A DNA stretch of 64,000 bases from an uncultured Mollicutes bacterium (GTDB lineage: Bacteria; Bacillota_I; Bacilli_A; RFN20; CAG-826): contig CAMESG010000002.1 of NCBI GenBank assembly GCA_945936135.1, forward strand, positions 62,001-126,000, in the 5' to 3' direction. The first letter of the stretch is position 1; each line of letters opens with the position of its first letter. The translations under genes were made by a program, and so were the position numbers. Shown here piece after piece: positions 1-8,152 of the stretch. The notes under the pieces were generated by a model. The model did no database searches. It was given only the letters and a program-made list of their open reading frames with translations, and was not told the DNA's origin.

Positions 1-2316
1 ATGGACTTTGGTGCTGTCGACCACTTCCGCGGTCGTGACTTCGATCGAAGCGCCTTCCAGGCTTTGGCCATCTTCACCGAGGATCGCGCCGCCATCGGCA
101 GCATCCCAGAGACCATCGAAGGTCCATCTTTCGTCTTCGAAGACCAAGGAGGAATCTCCTTCGCCCAAAACGGAGGTGTCATTGCCCCAGTTGAGGGTGA
201 AGCCGGAGGTGTTGGAGGATTTCAAGACTTCCATGAAGTTCAAGGGATCCAAGGGGTTGCCCGAGATCGAGCCGAAGCCGAGGTCGAACTGTCCAACCAT
301 CAAGTGCTCGTAGTAGACGTCCATCGATTCTTCCGGAGCGTAGTTGTTGACCACAAGGCGAACCGGCAAGCCGAGGGAAGTCGCAGCAGCGTTGAACGCG
401 CTGGAGATGTAACCGCCAAGTTGAGCGCCATCGACGGTGACTTGCGATTCCGCCATCCACCAGATATCGATGCTGATCTCTTTGGTGCTGGAGTTGATCG
501 CTCCTTCATCCAAGAGATCGTTGATCGCGGCCTTGAAGGCTTCTTGGGAGAGGGCGGTGCTATAACCATAGGTATCCACCGTGTCGCCCCAGAAGTCCGT
601 CAACGCGTCTTTGTGGGCTTGGGTGTCGGAGTAGGAGACGCCGTTTTCAGGATCGGAGAGATAGGCGCTGGAGAAGTAATCGATCGAAGGTTGCGCACCT
701 CTTGCTTTCGCGTAGGTGCCACGATCAATGGAATAGAAGAGACCGCGGATGAAGTTGTTGTTGGACATCCAGGGTTTGACGTTCCAGTAATCGGACATCT
801 TCGTTTGGGCGATGGTGCCATTGACGCCGAAGAGCTGTTCCCAGAGCTCTTCGGTGCAGGAGTTGATGTTCAATTTCCAAACCGAGTCGCCCGGGACTTT
901 GACCGTGCGAGGATCGGTGGCGTATTGGTTCAAGAAGTCACGCGGGACGCTGCAAGCATCGAGGTGGCCGAGGAGGAATTCGTTGAAGGCCGCGTTTTCA
1001 TCGCTCTTAACGGCGGCGAGGACCTTCGTGTGAATGCCACCCATGCGGTAGAGGTTCGGGTTATCGAGACGTTCGAACCAAGCATCGTTGCGCTTATAGG
1101 TGATGAGGACGTCGGTTTCCCAAGATTCGATGAAGTAAGGTCCGACCGAGAGGGTGTTGTCGACCGGGGACGTACTCTTGGTCGAATCGTAGCCATTGAT
1201 GTTCGCGACGCCAACCGTTTCGATGAAGGCCTTCGGAAGGGGCTGATAGAGATTGGAGTTGATGCTGTACATCGCGAAGAAGCGGTTGATCGGGGTCGTG
1301 AAGGTGAATTCAAGGTAGTCGCCCGCTTCGTCGGTTCCGCTCTTGATGCCAACCTTCTCGAAGGCGGCTTCCGCAGCAGCGGATTCATTGACGCCCGTAA
1401 CGCCCAAGGAAGCGGTGGTTTGGTAGTAGTTCGCCATGCCCGCCAAGGTTCCCTTGCCGGTCTTGCTCGCCATTTCCGTACCACGATAGAGGCGATTTGC
1501 GCCGTTTAAGAGCATCTTGAAGGTCGTGATGTAATCCTCCAAGGTGACATAAGTACCATCAAACGCTTTGCGGTTTTCAATGTTCGAGGCGGTGCGATAG
1601 GTAACGCGTCCTTCTTCACCGGTGCGAACGTGCATACGCCAGGTGTTGTGGAGTTCGCCAGAGTTCGCGACTGGGACGACCTTGCCGTTTTCGACGGCGA
1701 GCATATGGTCATCCTTCGAGAGGATGCCATACCACTCATAGCCGTCCTTTTCGGCGTTGAGTTTCGTTCCGAAGTAACTCGTGGACGAATCGGCGGCGAA
1801 GTCACCAATCAAGGAGCCATCCGTGTTCCAAGCATTCAAGCTCGCGGGGTCTTCCGAGGTGTAGTTGTGATAGTAGTTTTGGTAGCGATCATCGGTTTCG
1901 CCCGTGATGCCCATTCCTTCGCGGATGTAGCCATCGCGCAACGTGGAGAAACCATAATTCTTAACGTAGTTCTCCGTTCCTTTGACGATACGGCGGTTGT
2001 AAATCTGATAACCGCCGTTTTCGTAAAGAGGCAACCCGGTAAGCGCGTTGTCAACCGCGTACTTTTCGAGTTTCCCCAAGATTTCGGTACGATCTTCATA
2101 CGAACGATCGACGAATTGGTAGGCACCTGTCGCAACAGGCAATTTGACTTCAGCGGAGCTGCTAGAGCTGCTGGAATCTTCGACAACAGAAGAGTTCGAA
2201 CTTCCGGTTCCAGTATCAGAGGAACCAGGCTGGGGCTCTTCCGGACCACAGGCGGCGAGCGTCATTACAATAGCGCCGAACGCAACCGATGAAGCCACTT
2301 TGAGTTTCTTATTCAT
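1..2316 (-). CDS. Peptide-type (family 5) ABC transporter substrate-binding lipoprotein, 3' end missing
   Basis: The frame runs from ATG at 2316 to the window edge without a stop (772 residues seen), so the C-terminus is missing. The N-terminus is a lipoprotein signal: MNKK, a hydrophobic core around residues 7-20 and lipobox LAAC with Cys23, followed by a Gly/Ser-rich linker to about residue 55. The body resembles OppA/DppA-type binding proteins, with a VGPYFIESW block followed by a KRNDAWF segment, then a FIRGLFYSIDR block. It should be anchored on the outer face of the membrane and deliver a peptide-like ligand to a permease outside the window. An AAAGGAG site precedes the start by about 8 nt. 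It is longer than typical OppA (about 540 residues); the ligand cannot be told. Confidence 0.8.
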   Translation of the reverse strand, partial: MNKKLKVASSVAFGAIVMTLAACGPEEPQPGSSDTGTGSSNSSVVEDSSSSSSSAEVKLPVATGAYQFVDRSYEDRTEILGKLEKYAVDNALTGLPLYENGGYQIYNRRIVKGTENYVKNYGFSTLRDGYIREGMGITGETDDRYQNYYHNYTSEDPASLNAWNTDGSLIGDFAADSSTSYFGTKLNAEKDGYEWYGILSKDDHMLAVENGKVVPVANSGELHNTWRMHVRTGEEGRVTYRTASNIENRKAFDGTYVTLEDYITTFKMLLNGANRLYRGTEMASKTGKGTLAGMANYYQTTASLGVTGVNESAAAEAAFEKVGIKSGTDEAGDYLEFTFTTPINRFFAMYSINSNLYQPLPKAFIETVGVANINGYDSTKSTSPVDNTLSVGPYFIESWETDVLITYKRNDAWFERLDNPNLYRMGGIHTKVLAAVKSDENAAFNEFLLGHLDACSVPRDFLNQYATDPRTVKVPGDSVWKLNINSCTEELWEQLFGVNGTIAQTKMSDYWNVKPWMSNNNFIRGLFYSIDRGTYAKARGAQPSIDYFSSAYLSDPENGVSYSDTQAHKDALTDFWGDTVDTYGYSTALSQEAFKAAINDLLDEGAINSSTKEISIDIWWMAESQVTVDGAQLGGYISSAFNAAATSLGLPVRLVVNNYAPEESMDVYYEHLMVGQFDLGFGSISGNPLDPLNFMEVLKSSNTSGFTLNWGNDTSVLGEGDSSLVFEDERWTFDGLWDAADGGAILGEDGQSLEGASIEVTTAEVVDSTKVH

Positions 2317-2341
2317 AGTCCTTTCTCCTTTCGAGATGAGG

Positions 2342-2371
2342 TTAGTAAAAGGCACATACAAAAATCGTCAA
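2342..2371 (-). promoter_or_regulatory. Promoter of the substrate-binding lipoprotein gene
   Basis: On the minus strand TTGACG (2366-2371) is followed after 18 nt by TACTAA (2342-2347), about 26 nt upstream of the ATG at 2316 and its Shine-Dalgarno site. Confidence 0.5.
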
Positions 2372-2409
2372 GGATTTTTTTAAAGTAAAGCACTTTCTTT
2401 TTTAAAAGA

Positions 2410-2799
2410 TTAACCAACGATCGCGTAAAGAACGATGGACGAAACCATTAGCAGCGTGCCCAAAACCGCCCAAGGCCATACGAAAAGACCAACCTCGCGA
2501 CGTTTCACTTTCTTGCCTTCCATGTAGGCGTAATAATCAGGGTATTGATCGCACGCGTTTCTATAATTAGGAGAAAAATGTTTGAAGACGGACCGGAAAC
2601 CATAGACGACAAAATCGAAGGCGCCGAAATAGCCAAGGACGGTCAAAAGGCCTCCGCCAAGAACGAAAATCGAAGAGAAAAACAAGGCGTTGGCCCAACC
2701 GATCATTTCGTAGTTGCCCTGCAAGAAAAAGCAAAGGCAAAACGTGCCGATCGCAAGGATGGGGAAGATGATCAAGGAGGCAATCGTGCTTTTCTTCAT
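2410..2799 (-). CDS. Small membrane protein, DUF3899-like
   Basis: A 129-residue protein with three likely membrane segments (about residues 6-27, 34-60 and 105-127). The segment around residues 56-72, FGAFDFVVYGFRSVFKHF, resembles the DUF3899 family of small Firmicutes membrane proteins, which has no assigned function. A hydrophilic Tyr/Lys-rich stretch (residues 75-100) separates the second and third segments. No good Shine-Dalgarno site lies at normal spacing; an AT-rich TTATAA stretch sits immediately before the ATG, so the start is uncertain. It lies between the PIN-domain gene and the lipoprotein gene, all on the minus strand, and downstream of a terminator, so it is probably transcribed alone. 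Confidence 0.6.
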   Translation of the reverse strand: MKKSTIASLIIFPILAIGTFCLCFFLQGNYEMIGWANALFFSSIFVLGGGLLTVLGYFGAFDFVVYGFRSVFKHFSPNYRNACDQYPDYYAYMEGKKVKRREVGLFVWPWAVLGTLLMVSSIVLYAIVG

Positions 2800-2835
2800 G
2801 CTTATAATCTTTAAGGAGAATTACAGAATTTGCAA

Positions 2836-2866
2836 GAAAAAGGGCCTCACGGCAAGATGAGGCCCT
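2836..2866 (-). terminator. Intrinsic terminator of the PIN-domain gene
   Basis: A 9-bp stem (2841-2849 with 2858-2866, AGGGCCTCA/TGAGGCCCT) with an 8-nt loop is followed on the minus strand by TTTTT at 2836-2840. The stem overlaps the stop codon of the upstream gene. Confidence 0.85.
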
Positions 2867-4766
2867 ATTTCGCTGGTTTATTTTGTTTGGGCGTAAACGA
2901 AGGTTTTTGTTTTGGACCGCCCGTCTTCTTTTTCGAAGAAGCATTCGTTTTCTTTGGTGTCGAAGTCTTCGGCTTCTCCGTTGGCTTCTTCTTTTCCAAA
3001 GGCTTCTTCGTTTCTTTGCCTGGTTCGAAGACGATCAGGCGGCCGTTTTCGGAAGAGGCATTCGAAGCGGCAGGTGAGGTCGCGCGCTTCGTTTCCTTCT
3101 TTTTCGGTTCAGTTTTAGGCGCAGCCTGCTTAGGCTCGCTCCTGCTTTCCGCTTTGGAAGGGGCAGGTGCCGACTTCTTCTGTGGCTTAGCCTTTTTCAA
3201 GGGCTCAGCCGCGGGCGAAGAAGACTCAACAGGCTTCTTTTCTTCAACCTTGAGAGAAGTTTTCTTCTTCGCGGTTGTCTTTGGTTTGTCTGCCTTCGGA
3301 GAAGCTCTCAGTTCTTCTTTTTTGTTCTGGGCAGGCTTAGAAGATTCAGGCTTCTTCGGTGCTTCTTTGGCGTTAACAACAGGTTTTGTTGGCACTTCTT
3401 CCTTCTTACCTTTGTATAAGAGGACCTTGAAGCCATCGCTATTGGTGGCTTCCGTGGACAAAACGCCTTCATCTTGTAGGCGCTTCACGAGTTTGGACGC
3501 TCGATAATAACCACAAGAGAAGACCTTGCCCGCTTTGCTGATTGTCAAGAAGGGATGGTTCTCAATGATCGCGGCCTTCCCTTTTTCGTAATCGATATCA
3601 GCGGCAGGAGAAGCTGCTTTCTCCGCCTTTTCCTTTGTAGCTTTTGTCGGTTTTTCTTTCGGTTCGGCTTTAGGTTCTACATCAGCCTTTTGTGCCGATT
3701 CCGCCGTCTTTTGCGTCAATTCCGCTTTCTTTTGCGCCGTTACGCGGAAGGAATCGACGTTAAGGCGTTCGCCCTTCCAATAGAAGTCCTTGAAAAGGAA
3801 TTCCTTGGGGGCGCCCAGATTCTTTTGCAGGCTTTCGAGGATTTTATCTTCCTCCCCTTCGATCAAATCCGCAGGGCCGTGGAATTGGGCCAAATAGGGG
3901 ATCGTCGGATATCGGAAGAGGAATCCTCCCGAATGAGCGCAAGAGAAGAAGGCGGCTTTCAGATCCTTTCCCGTCCCCGAATACACGGGGCTAGCAGTCG
4001 TTGGTTTTTCCTCTGGGGCTTTTTCAACAATCGTTTTAACGGGAGCCGCAACCACGGGCTTGACTTCCTTTTTTGGAGCCTCCACGGGTTTTGGTTTCTC
4101 AACGTTTGGCGTTTTCGCCTCAACAGGTTTCGTTTCTGGCTTTGTCGCACTAGGCGCAGCAGGTTTCGAAACAGTTTGAGGTGCTCGCTCCACTTTTTTC
4201 GCGTTCGAAAAACGCGCTTTGGTTTGCTCGTTGCTCTCTAAGAGAAGTTCGCCTTTGTTGGAAACGAGTTCGCCGTTAACGTCGATTTTTGCTACATCAA
4301 TGAAGCGTCCGCGCTGGGATAACAATCCGTTCAAACCGATGATATCGCTGGCAAGTTTCTTATCTTGGGTAATCACCAAGACCTTCTTGTCCAAACGATC
4401 GGCGGTTAGCTTCATCATAATGGCGTGGTCCGCGAAACTTTTGGCGTTATGATCTTTCTTCTGAGTTTTCAAGATGCCCAATAAGCGCATCCTTTTCGCG
4501 CCTTTGAGGATTTGCAGCGCCCTTAGCGCTCCACTTCTTTTCATGAAATCCTCAACGCTCTTCGTATGTCCCTTCAATTCTTCTACACATTCTTTTGGGA
4601 CGAAGATCTTCGCTGAACGGCCTTTGTGTTTTGCTTTCGATGTCGCAAGGCGATCCATCCACAAAGGGAAGGAATCTTCCATCAGAGAACAGGTATCGAT
4701 GAGGGCGTAGTCGTAAGTTTGGGGCTTACCGGACACGGTCATCGCGATGTTCTCGTCGCTATGCAT
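2865..4766 (-). CDS. PIN-domain nuclease-like protein with winged-helix module and Lys-rich tails
   Basis: 633 residues. Residues about 17-165 form a PIN domain with the acidic set expected for a metal-dependent ribonuclease: D24 (ALIDTCS), E63 (CVEELKG), D113 (FADHAIM) and D135 (VITQDKK). A Lys/Pro/Ala-rich linker (about 195-262) leads to an unassigned globular stretch (263-345) and, after a second linker, a winged-helix-like segment (about 391-452, YYRASKLVKRLQDEGVLS) that resembles the FtsK gamma DNA-binding domain. The last 180 residues are again Lys/Ala/Pro-rich and probably disordered. The ATG at 4766 is chosen because AAGGAGG lies 7 nt upstream and a TATAAT at 4794-4799 gives a promoter; an upstream in-frame ATG at 4847 lies inside mutY. 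Substrate unknown; a role on RNA or on nucleoid DNA is inference. Confidence 0.75.
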   Translation of the reverse strand: MHSDENIAMTVSGKPQTYDYALIDTCSLMEDSFPLWMDRLATSKAKHKGRSAKIFVPKECVEELKGHTKSVEDFMKRSGALRALQILKGAKRMRLLGILKTQKKDHNAKSFADHAIMMKLTADRLDKKVLVITQDKKLASDIIGLNGLLSQRGRFIDVAKIDVNGELVSNKGELLLESNEQTKARFSNAKKVERAPQTVSKPAAPSATKPETKPVEAKTPNVEKPKPVEAPKKEVKPVVAAPVKTIVEKAPEEKPTTASPVYSGTGKDLKAAFFSCAHSGGFLFRYPTIPYLAQFHGPADLIEGEEDKILESLQKNLGAPKEFLFKDFYWKGERLNVDSFRVTAQKKAELTQKTAESAQKADVEPKAEPKEKPTKATKEKAEKAASPAADIDYEKGKAAIIENHPFLTISKAGKVFSCGYYRASKLVKRLQDEGVLSTEATNSDGFKVLLYKGKKEEVPTKPVVNAKEAPKKPESSKPAQNKKEELRASPKADKPKTTAKKKTSLKVEEKKPVESSSPAAEPLKKAKPQKKSAPAPSKAESRSEPKQAAPKTEPKKKETKRATSPAASNASSENGRLIVFEPGKETKKPLEKKKPTEKPKTSTPKKTNASSKKKTGGPKQKPSFTPKQNKPAK

Positions 4767-4793
4767 TAAATGTCCTCCTTTTTGAACGGGGCT

Positions 4794-4799
4794 ATTATA
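4794..4799 (-). promoter_or_regulatory. -10 element for the PIN-domain gene
   Basis: A perfect TATAAT on the minus strand between the mutY stop and the AAGGAGG site of the PIN-domain gene. No convincing -35 hexamer. Confidence 0.4.
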
Positions 4800-4830
4800 C
4801 AACGTTTCGAAAATTCTCCTATGGGTGAAG

Positions 4831-5847
4831 TTAGGGCAGATAAGCAAGGAAAGCCGAAGGAATGGAATAACGTTCCTTCCGTTCTTTCTCGCCGACGAAA
4901 AGCATGCCTTTATTGCTTTCTTTCACGCGGACAAGATATCCTTTCATATGCCAAATAACATGGGAGAACACATGCTTCGAAGGGCCAAGGTCTTCGATAG
5001 ACAACGCCGGCAGACCCATATCGCTTAGATAGGCAATAACCTCTTCTTCATTAAGGTGGCCTTCGAGGTTCAACGGCTGGTAAAGGGAAGCGAGCAACCC
5101 TTTCTCCGGCCGTTTCTCTAAATAGGTTTTTCCTTGGCACTCGATCAAAACGATGGTGCGGTTCTCTTCTTTCTTTGGCTTTGAAAGGCTCGCTTGAGGA
5201 TAGAAAAGTTCCTCGTTCCTCTTATGGGCAACACAATGTTGCTTCAACGGGCACTCTCCGCATAATGGCGCGCCATGCGGGAGGCAAATCGTTCGACCGA
5301 TATCCATCAATGCTTGATTGAAGACGGATGGATCAATATCCATCTCTTCCTTAAGTCGAAGGCGAACAAGCCCCTTGTCCTTCTCGCTCTTTGGATTCCA
5401 AGGAGTGGCAAAATAACGCGAGGCAACCCGTACGAGATTCCCGTCGACCGCGACTTCTTTTTGATGAAAGGCGATGGAAGCGATCGCCGAAGCCGTATAA
5501 GGTCCGATCCCCGGAAGTTTTGAAAGTTCTTCGAACGTTGAAGGAAAAGCGCCCCCATGCGTCTTTTGGAGTTCCAAAGCGGTACAATGCATGTTGCGCA
5601 CTCTTGAATAATAACCAAGCCCTTCCCATTGCTTTAAATAGCGGTCTTCTTCCGCGGAAGCGAAAGAATCCAAGGTTGGGAAAGCCTCAAGGAAGTCTAA
5701 ATAATAAGATCTCACCGTCTCGACGCGCGTTTGTTGAAGCATGACCTCACTGATCCAGACGTGATATGGCGTTGGGTCTACTCGCCAAGGCAAAAGGACA
5801 GGGTGTTCCCGATAATAAGTTTCAAGAAGCTTACCCAAGGTCGACAT
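4831..5847 (-). CDS. mutY: A/G-specific adenine glycosylase MutY
   Basis: 338 residues, normal for MutY. It removes adenine mispaired with 8-oxoguanine in base-excision repair. The HhH-GPD fold is plain: catalytic Glu34 in WISEVMLQQTRVE, the helix-hairpin-helix LPGIGPYTASAI (residues 111-122) and catalytic Asp135 in AVDGNLVRV. Four cysteines C188, C196, C199 and C205 form the [4Fe-4S] site, but the first spacing is seven residues rather than the usual six. A C-terminal NUDIX-like 8-oxoG recognition domain follows from about residue 230. The ATG at 5847 lacks a Shine-Dalgarno site; TGCTAAAAT ends 6 nt upstream, suggesting a leaderless message. The gene is divergent from the lipoprotein gene at 5.9 kb. 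Confidence 0.95.
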   Translation of the reverse strand: MSTLGKLLETYYREHPVLLPWRVDPTPYHVWISEVMLQQTRVETVRSYYLDFLEAFPTLDSFASAEEDRYLKQWEGLGYYSRVRNMHCTALELQKTHGGAFPSTFEELSKLPGIGPYTASAIASIAFHQKEVAVDGNLVRVASRYFATPWNPKSEKDKGLVRLRLKEEMDIDPSVFNQALMDIGRTICLPHGAPLCGECPLKQHCVAHKRNEELFYPQASLSKPKKEENRTIVLIECQGKTYLEKRPEKGLLASLYQPLNLEGHLNEEEVIAYLSDMGLPALSIEDLGPSKHVFSHVIWHMKGYLVRVKESNKGMLFVGEKERKERYSIPSAFLAYLP

Positions 5848-5853
5848 GGTTGG

Positions 5854-5862
5854 ATTTTAGCA
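5854..5862 (-). promoter_or_regulatory. Extended -10 promoter of mutY, apparently leaderless
   Basis: Minus-strand TGCTAAAAT is an extended -10 element. Only 6 nt separate it from the ATG, so transcription should begin at or within a base of the start codon. Confidence 0.55.
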
Positions 5863-5926
5863 TTTTCCTCTTCTCAACGAGAGGGAAACGCCTAGAATGG
5901 ACTTGGGACGGGGAGAAAGGTCTCCA

Positions 5927-7258
5927 TTGAAACAACTTATCTTGCTTTGCAGCACCATGCTTTTATTTTCGTGTGCCGCGCCACCGCCGGAACAAAGCCC
6001 TTCTTCGCTTTTTCCTCCTCTATCCTCCTCTAGTTCTTCCCTTTCTTCTTTTCGCGAAGAGCAAGATGAGACCCTCCGTAATCTTTGGCTGCGTTTAAGC
6101 GAAAATAACGGAAGGGTAATAAAAGAAGGAAGCCCGATACGCGCCTACCTAGGGGAGGCGATGTTTGAAACTGAATCCAAGGGAAGGATCTATCTTCAGG
6201 ATCAAGGTTTATATTCTTTCTCCTATCCATCCGAAGTCGTCATCGAAGATTTCCTTTCTCCAAAACGCTTGTCTTCTCTAGAAGGATTATCCTACTTTGC
6301 AAGATTAGCTCCGGGCGCGTTCGAAACGAAGGAAGGGCGATATATGCTTCGCTCAGAGAAAGAACCTTGCGTGGATGTTTTCCTGAATCTCGTTGACGAC
6401 CCTCGCCCTGCTTCCGCCTTGAGGAGCATGACTTTAGAACTAAAGAACAAAGACATCGCTTTTTCCTGCGATTTTCTTGGCCAAGAGGAAGGCGAAACCA
6501 TTGAAAGAACGACCTATTATTTTGATCAAATTGGAGGCGTACGCATGCAAGAAATTGAAAATTTGCTGCGTTTCCCTCCCAAGCTTCCACGCAGAACCGC
6601 CTTCGACGATTCGATTTCTGACTTCCTCGGCCGAACGCTCCAAGATCAAAATGCCTTGCCCTTTCCCAATGGTGCAACACATCAATTTTCCGATCAAGCG
6701 GATGATCGGGGCATTGAATTTTCTTCTTACCGGACATCGCTTTGGGGGTCTTACCAAAAGCAATTGGAAAAAGCGGGGTTCGAACCTCAGGACAATGACC
6801 TTTGGATCAAGAGGTTCCGAGTTAATGACAAAATCATCCGAGGAACGCTTTCCCACGAACAAAAAGAAGACTTTGAATGTTTTCACTTCTTCTTATCCGA
6901 TGAAATGCTCGAATGCCAAGGGTTCGCCTTCATCAACGAACGTCTCCAGAATTCCCCCTTCCCTCCTTTTCCTTCTTCTTTGAATGTTTCAAAAACCGGT
7001 ATACGAAAGGAAGAAGACAGCCTCCTTGAAGTCGAGATCGCCTTTTCTTCTTTTGAAAATGCAAAGGAATATTTTGAAGTCGTCTATCTCCCTTTGCTAA
7101 GAGAAAGGGCGTTTATCCCCGAACCAAATCAAAGTCAAAGTTCTTGGCGATGGTCTTATGAAAAGAAAAACAAGAAGGTAGTCATTGCCTTAGGAGGAAC
7201 TCTAGAGGGTCCTGCGGTTTATTCCGTATCGTTTCAAGGATCTCTAGACGAACCTTAA
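5927..7258 (+). CDS. Unknown lipoprotein
   Basis: 443 residues from a TTG start at 5927, preferred over the in-frame ATG at 5897 because GGAGAAAGG lies 6 nt upstream and the product then begins with a textbook lipoprotein signal: Lys-Gln, a hydrophobic run and lipobox LFSC with Cys at about residue 16. A Pro/Ser-rich linker follows. The rest is soluble, with many short acidic and aromatic segments and no domain recognised. The gene starts 80 bp from mutY on the opposite strand and ends just before the riboswitch ahead of the queuosine-precursor transporter. Function unknown; location on the outer membrane face is inferred from the signal. Confidence 0.75.
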   Translation: MKQLILLCSTMLLFSCAAPPPEQSPSSLFPPLSSSSSSLSSFREEQDETLRNLWLRLSENNGRVIKEGSPIRAYLGEAMFETESKGRIYLQDQGLYSFSYPSEVVIEDFLSPKRLSSLEGLSYFARLAPGAFETKEGRYMLRSEKEPCVDVFLNLVDDPRPASALRSMTLELKNKDIAFSCDFLGQEEGETIERTTYYFDQIGGVRMQEIENLLRFPPKLPRRTAFDDSISDFLGRTLQDQNALPFPNGATHQFSDQADDRGIEFSSYRTSLWGSYQKQLEKAGFEPQDNDLWIKRFRVNDKIIRGTLSHEQKEDFECFHFFLSDEMLECQGFAFINERLQNSPFPPFPSSLNVSKTGIRKEEDSLLEVEIAFSSFENAKEYFEVVYLPLLRERAFIPEPNQSQSSWRWSYEKKNKKVVIALGGTLEGPAVYSVSFQGSLDEP

Positions 7259-7289
7259 TTTCAGTGGTAAGGTAGCCGAGGAGAAATCC

Positions 7290-7335
7290 CGACAGTTCGT
7301 TGTTGCCATCCTGTCGTTAAACAAAACCAGGAACG
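7290..7335 (+). promoter_or_regulatory. Candidate preQ1-I riboswitch aptamer
   Basis: Stem CGACAG/CTGTCG (7290-7295 with 7311-7316) closes a loop beginning TTCGTTG, and is followed by an A-rich tail TTAAACAAAACCAGG (7317-7331). The order of short hairpin, TTCG-containing loop, then A-rich strand ending in GG is that of preQ1 class I aptamers, and the downstream gene belongs to the VUT family of queuosine-precursor transporters. The tail CCAGGAACG (7327-7335) can pair with CGTTTTTGG (7360-7368) inside the terminator stem, giving an antiterminator. The loop is longer than in the best-known examples and the pseudoknot pairs are not resolved. Confidence 0.6.
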
Positions 7336-7350
7336 AAAGAACTCTTTATC

Positions 7351-7386
7351 GGCGTCCTTCGTTTTTGGAGGGCGCCTTCTTTATTT
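7351..7386 (+). terminator. Riboswitch-controlled intrinsic terminator
   Basis: GGCGTCCT (7351-7358) pairs with AGGGCGCC (7369-7376) and is followed by TTCTTTATTT. It lies between the aptamer and the ribosome-binding site of the transporter. The alternative pairing with the aptamer tail predicts ligand-dependent termination. Confidence 0.75.
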
Positions 7387-7396
7387 GGAGCGATCA

Positions 7397-8152
7397 ATGA
7401 AGTTTGAATCTTTGGCCACGCGCCTAAAAAGCGAAAAGAAAGAGGTTACGTTGTTGTTCCGCGGCATCCCCGGAATTACCTTGTCCCTTTTTGCGTTGTC
7501 GCTTGTAGGCATGAATCTTCTCGCGAACAAATCCATCGATTTTCCTTTGCCCTATCTTGCCTTGGATGCCGGGATTCTCTTTTCTTGGGTGTCCTTCCTC
7601 GCGATGGACGTCATCGTCAAACACTTCGGGGTCAAAGGAGCAAACGAGGTCGCGATCCTCGGAACGGTTCTCAATCTCTTCATGTGCTTGATCTTTTTTA
7701 TCGCCTCATTCATTCCAGGGGCTTGGAGTTTTTCTGCGAACGATCCTTCGATCGACATAGCTTTGGACGAAACCTTCCGGGGACAATGGTTCGTGATTCT
7801 TGGAAGCACCGTTTCTTTCCTCGTTTCTTCGATCGTCAATAACGTTCTTTCCTGGTTGTTAGGAAAAGCATTCAAGAAAGACAACGCCGTGGCTTTCTAC
7901 GTAAGAAGCTATGTATCTACTTCTATCGCCCAGTTCCTTGATAATTTTATCTTCGCTTTGATGGTATCCATCCCCTTCTTCTCTTGGTCGATTCCCCAGG
8001 CCCTTACCTGCGCGGCGTTGGGAATGGTCGCGGAATTGCTAATGGAGATCTTCTTCTCGCCGATCGGTTATGCCATCAGCAAGAAATGGAAAAAGGACAA
8101 TGTAGGAAAAGAATATTTCGACTATCGAAATAGCAAAGGAGAAAACGCATGA
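7397..8152 (+). CDS. Queuosine-precursor transporter, VUT family (YhhQ-like)
   Basis: 251 residues with about six membrane segments (roughly 25-45, 52-75, 85-106, 130-156, 178-197 and 201-222). Family signatures are visible: FLAMDVIVKHFG (residues 67-78) and VRSYVSTSIAQFLDNFIF (169-186), the Arg/Gln/Asp-containing helix of COG1738 proteins. Members take up queuosine precursors (preQ0, preQ1 or queuine) across the membrane for tRNA modification. ATG at 7397 is chosen over an in-frame TTG at 7385 because GGAG lies 6 nt upstream. Expression is probably switched by the preceding aptamer-terminator unit. The last codons overlap the SDR gene by 4 nt. Confidence 0.85.
   Translation: MKFESLATRLKSEKKEVTLLFRGIPGITLSLFALSLVGMNLLANKSIDFPLPYLALDAGILFSWVSFLAMDVIVKHFGVKGANEVAILGTVLNLFMCLIFFIASFIPGAWSFSANDPSIDIALDETFRGQWFVILGSTVSFLVSSIVNNVLSWLLGKAFKKDNAVAFYVRSYVSTSIAQFLDNFIFALMVSIPFFSWSIPQALTCAALGMVAELLMEIFFSPIGYAISKKWKKDNVGKEYFDYRNSKGENA

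Noticed and set aside
1-1509. Plus-strand frame at the left edge
   Set aside because: Antisense to the substrate-binding lipoprotein, whose signal peptide, ribosome-binding site and promoter are clear.
2800-2820. Leaderless start for the DUF3899-like gene
   Set aside because: The AT-rich stretch before the ATG is compatible with several -10 placements, some too close to the start; not counted among the leaderless set.
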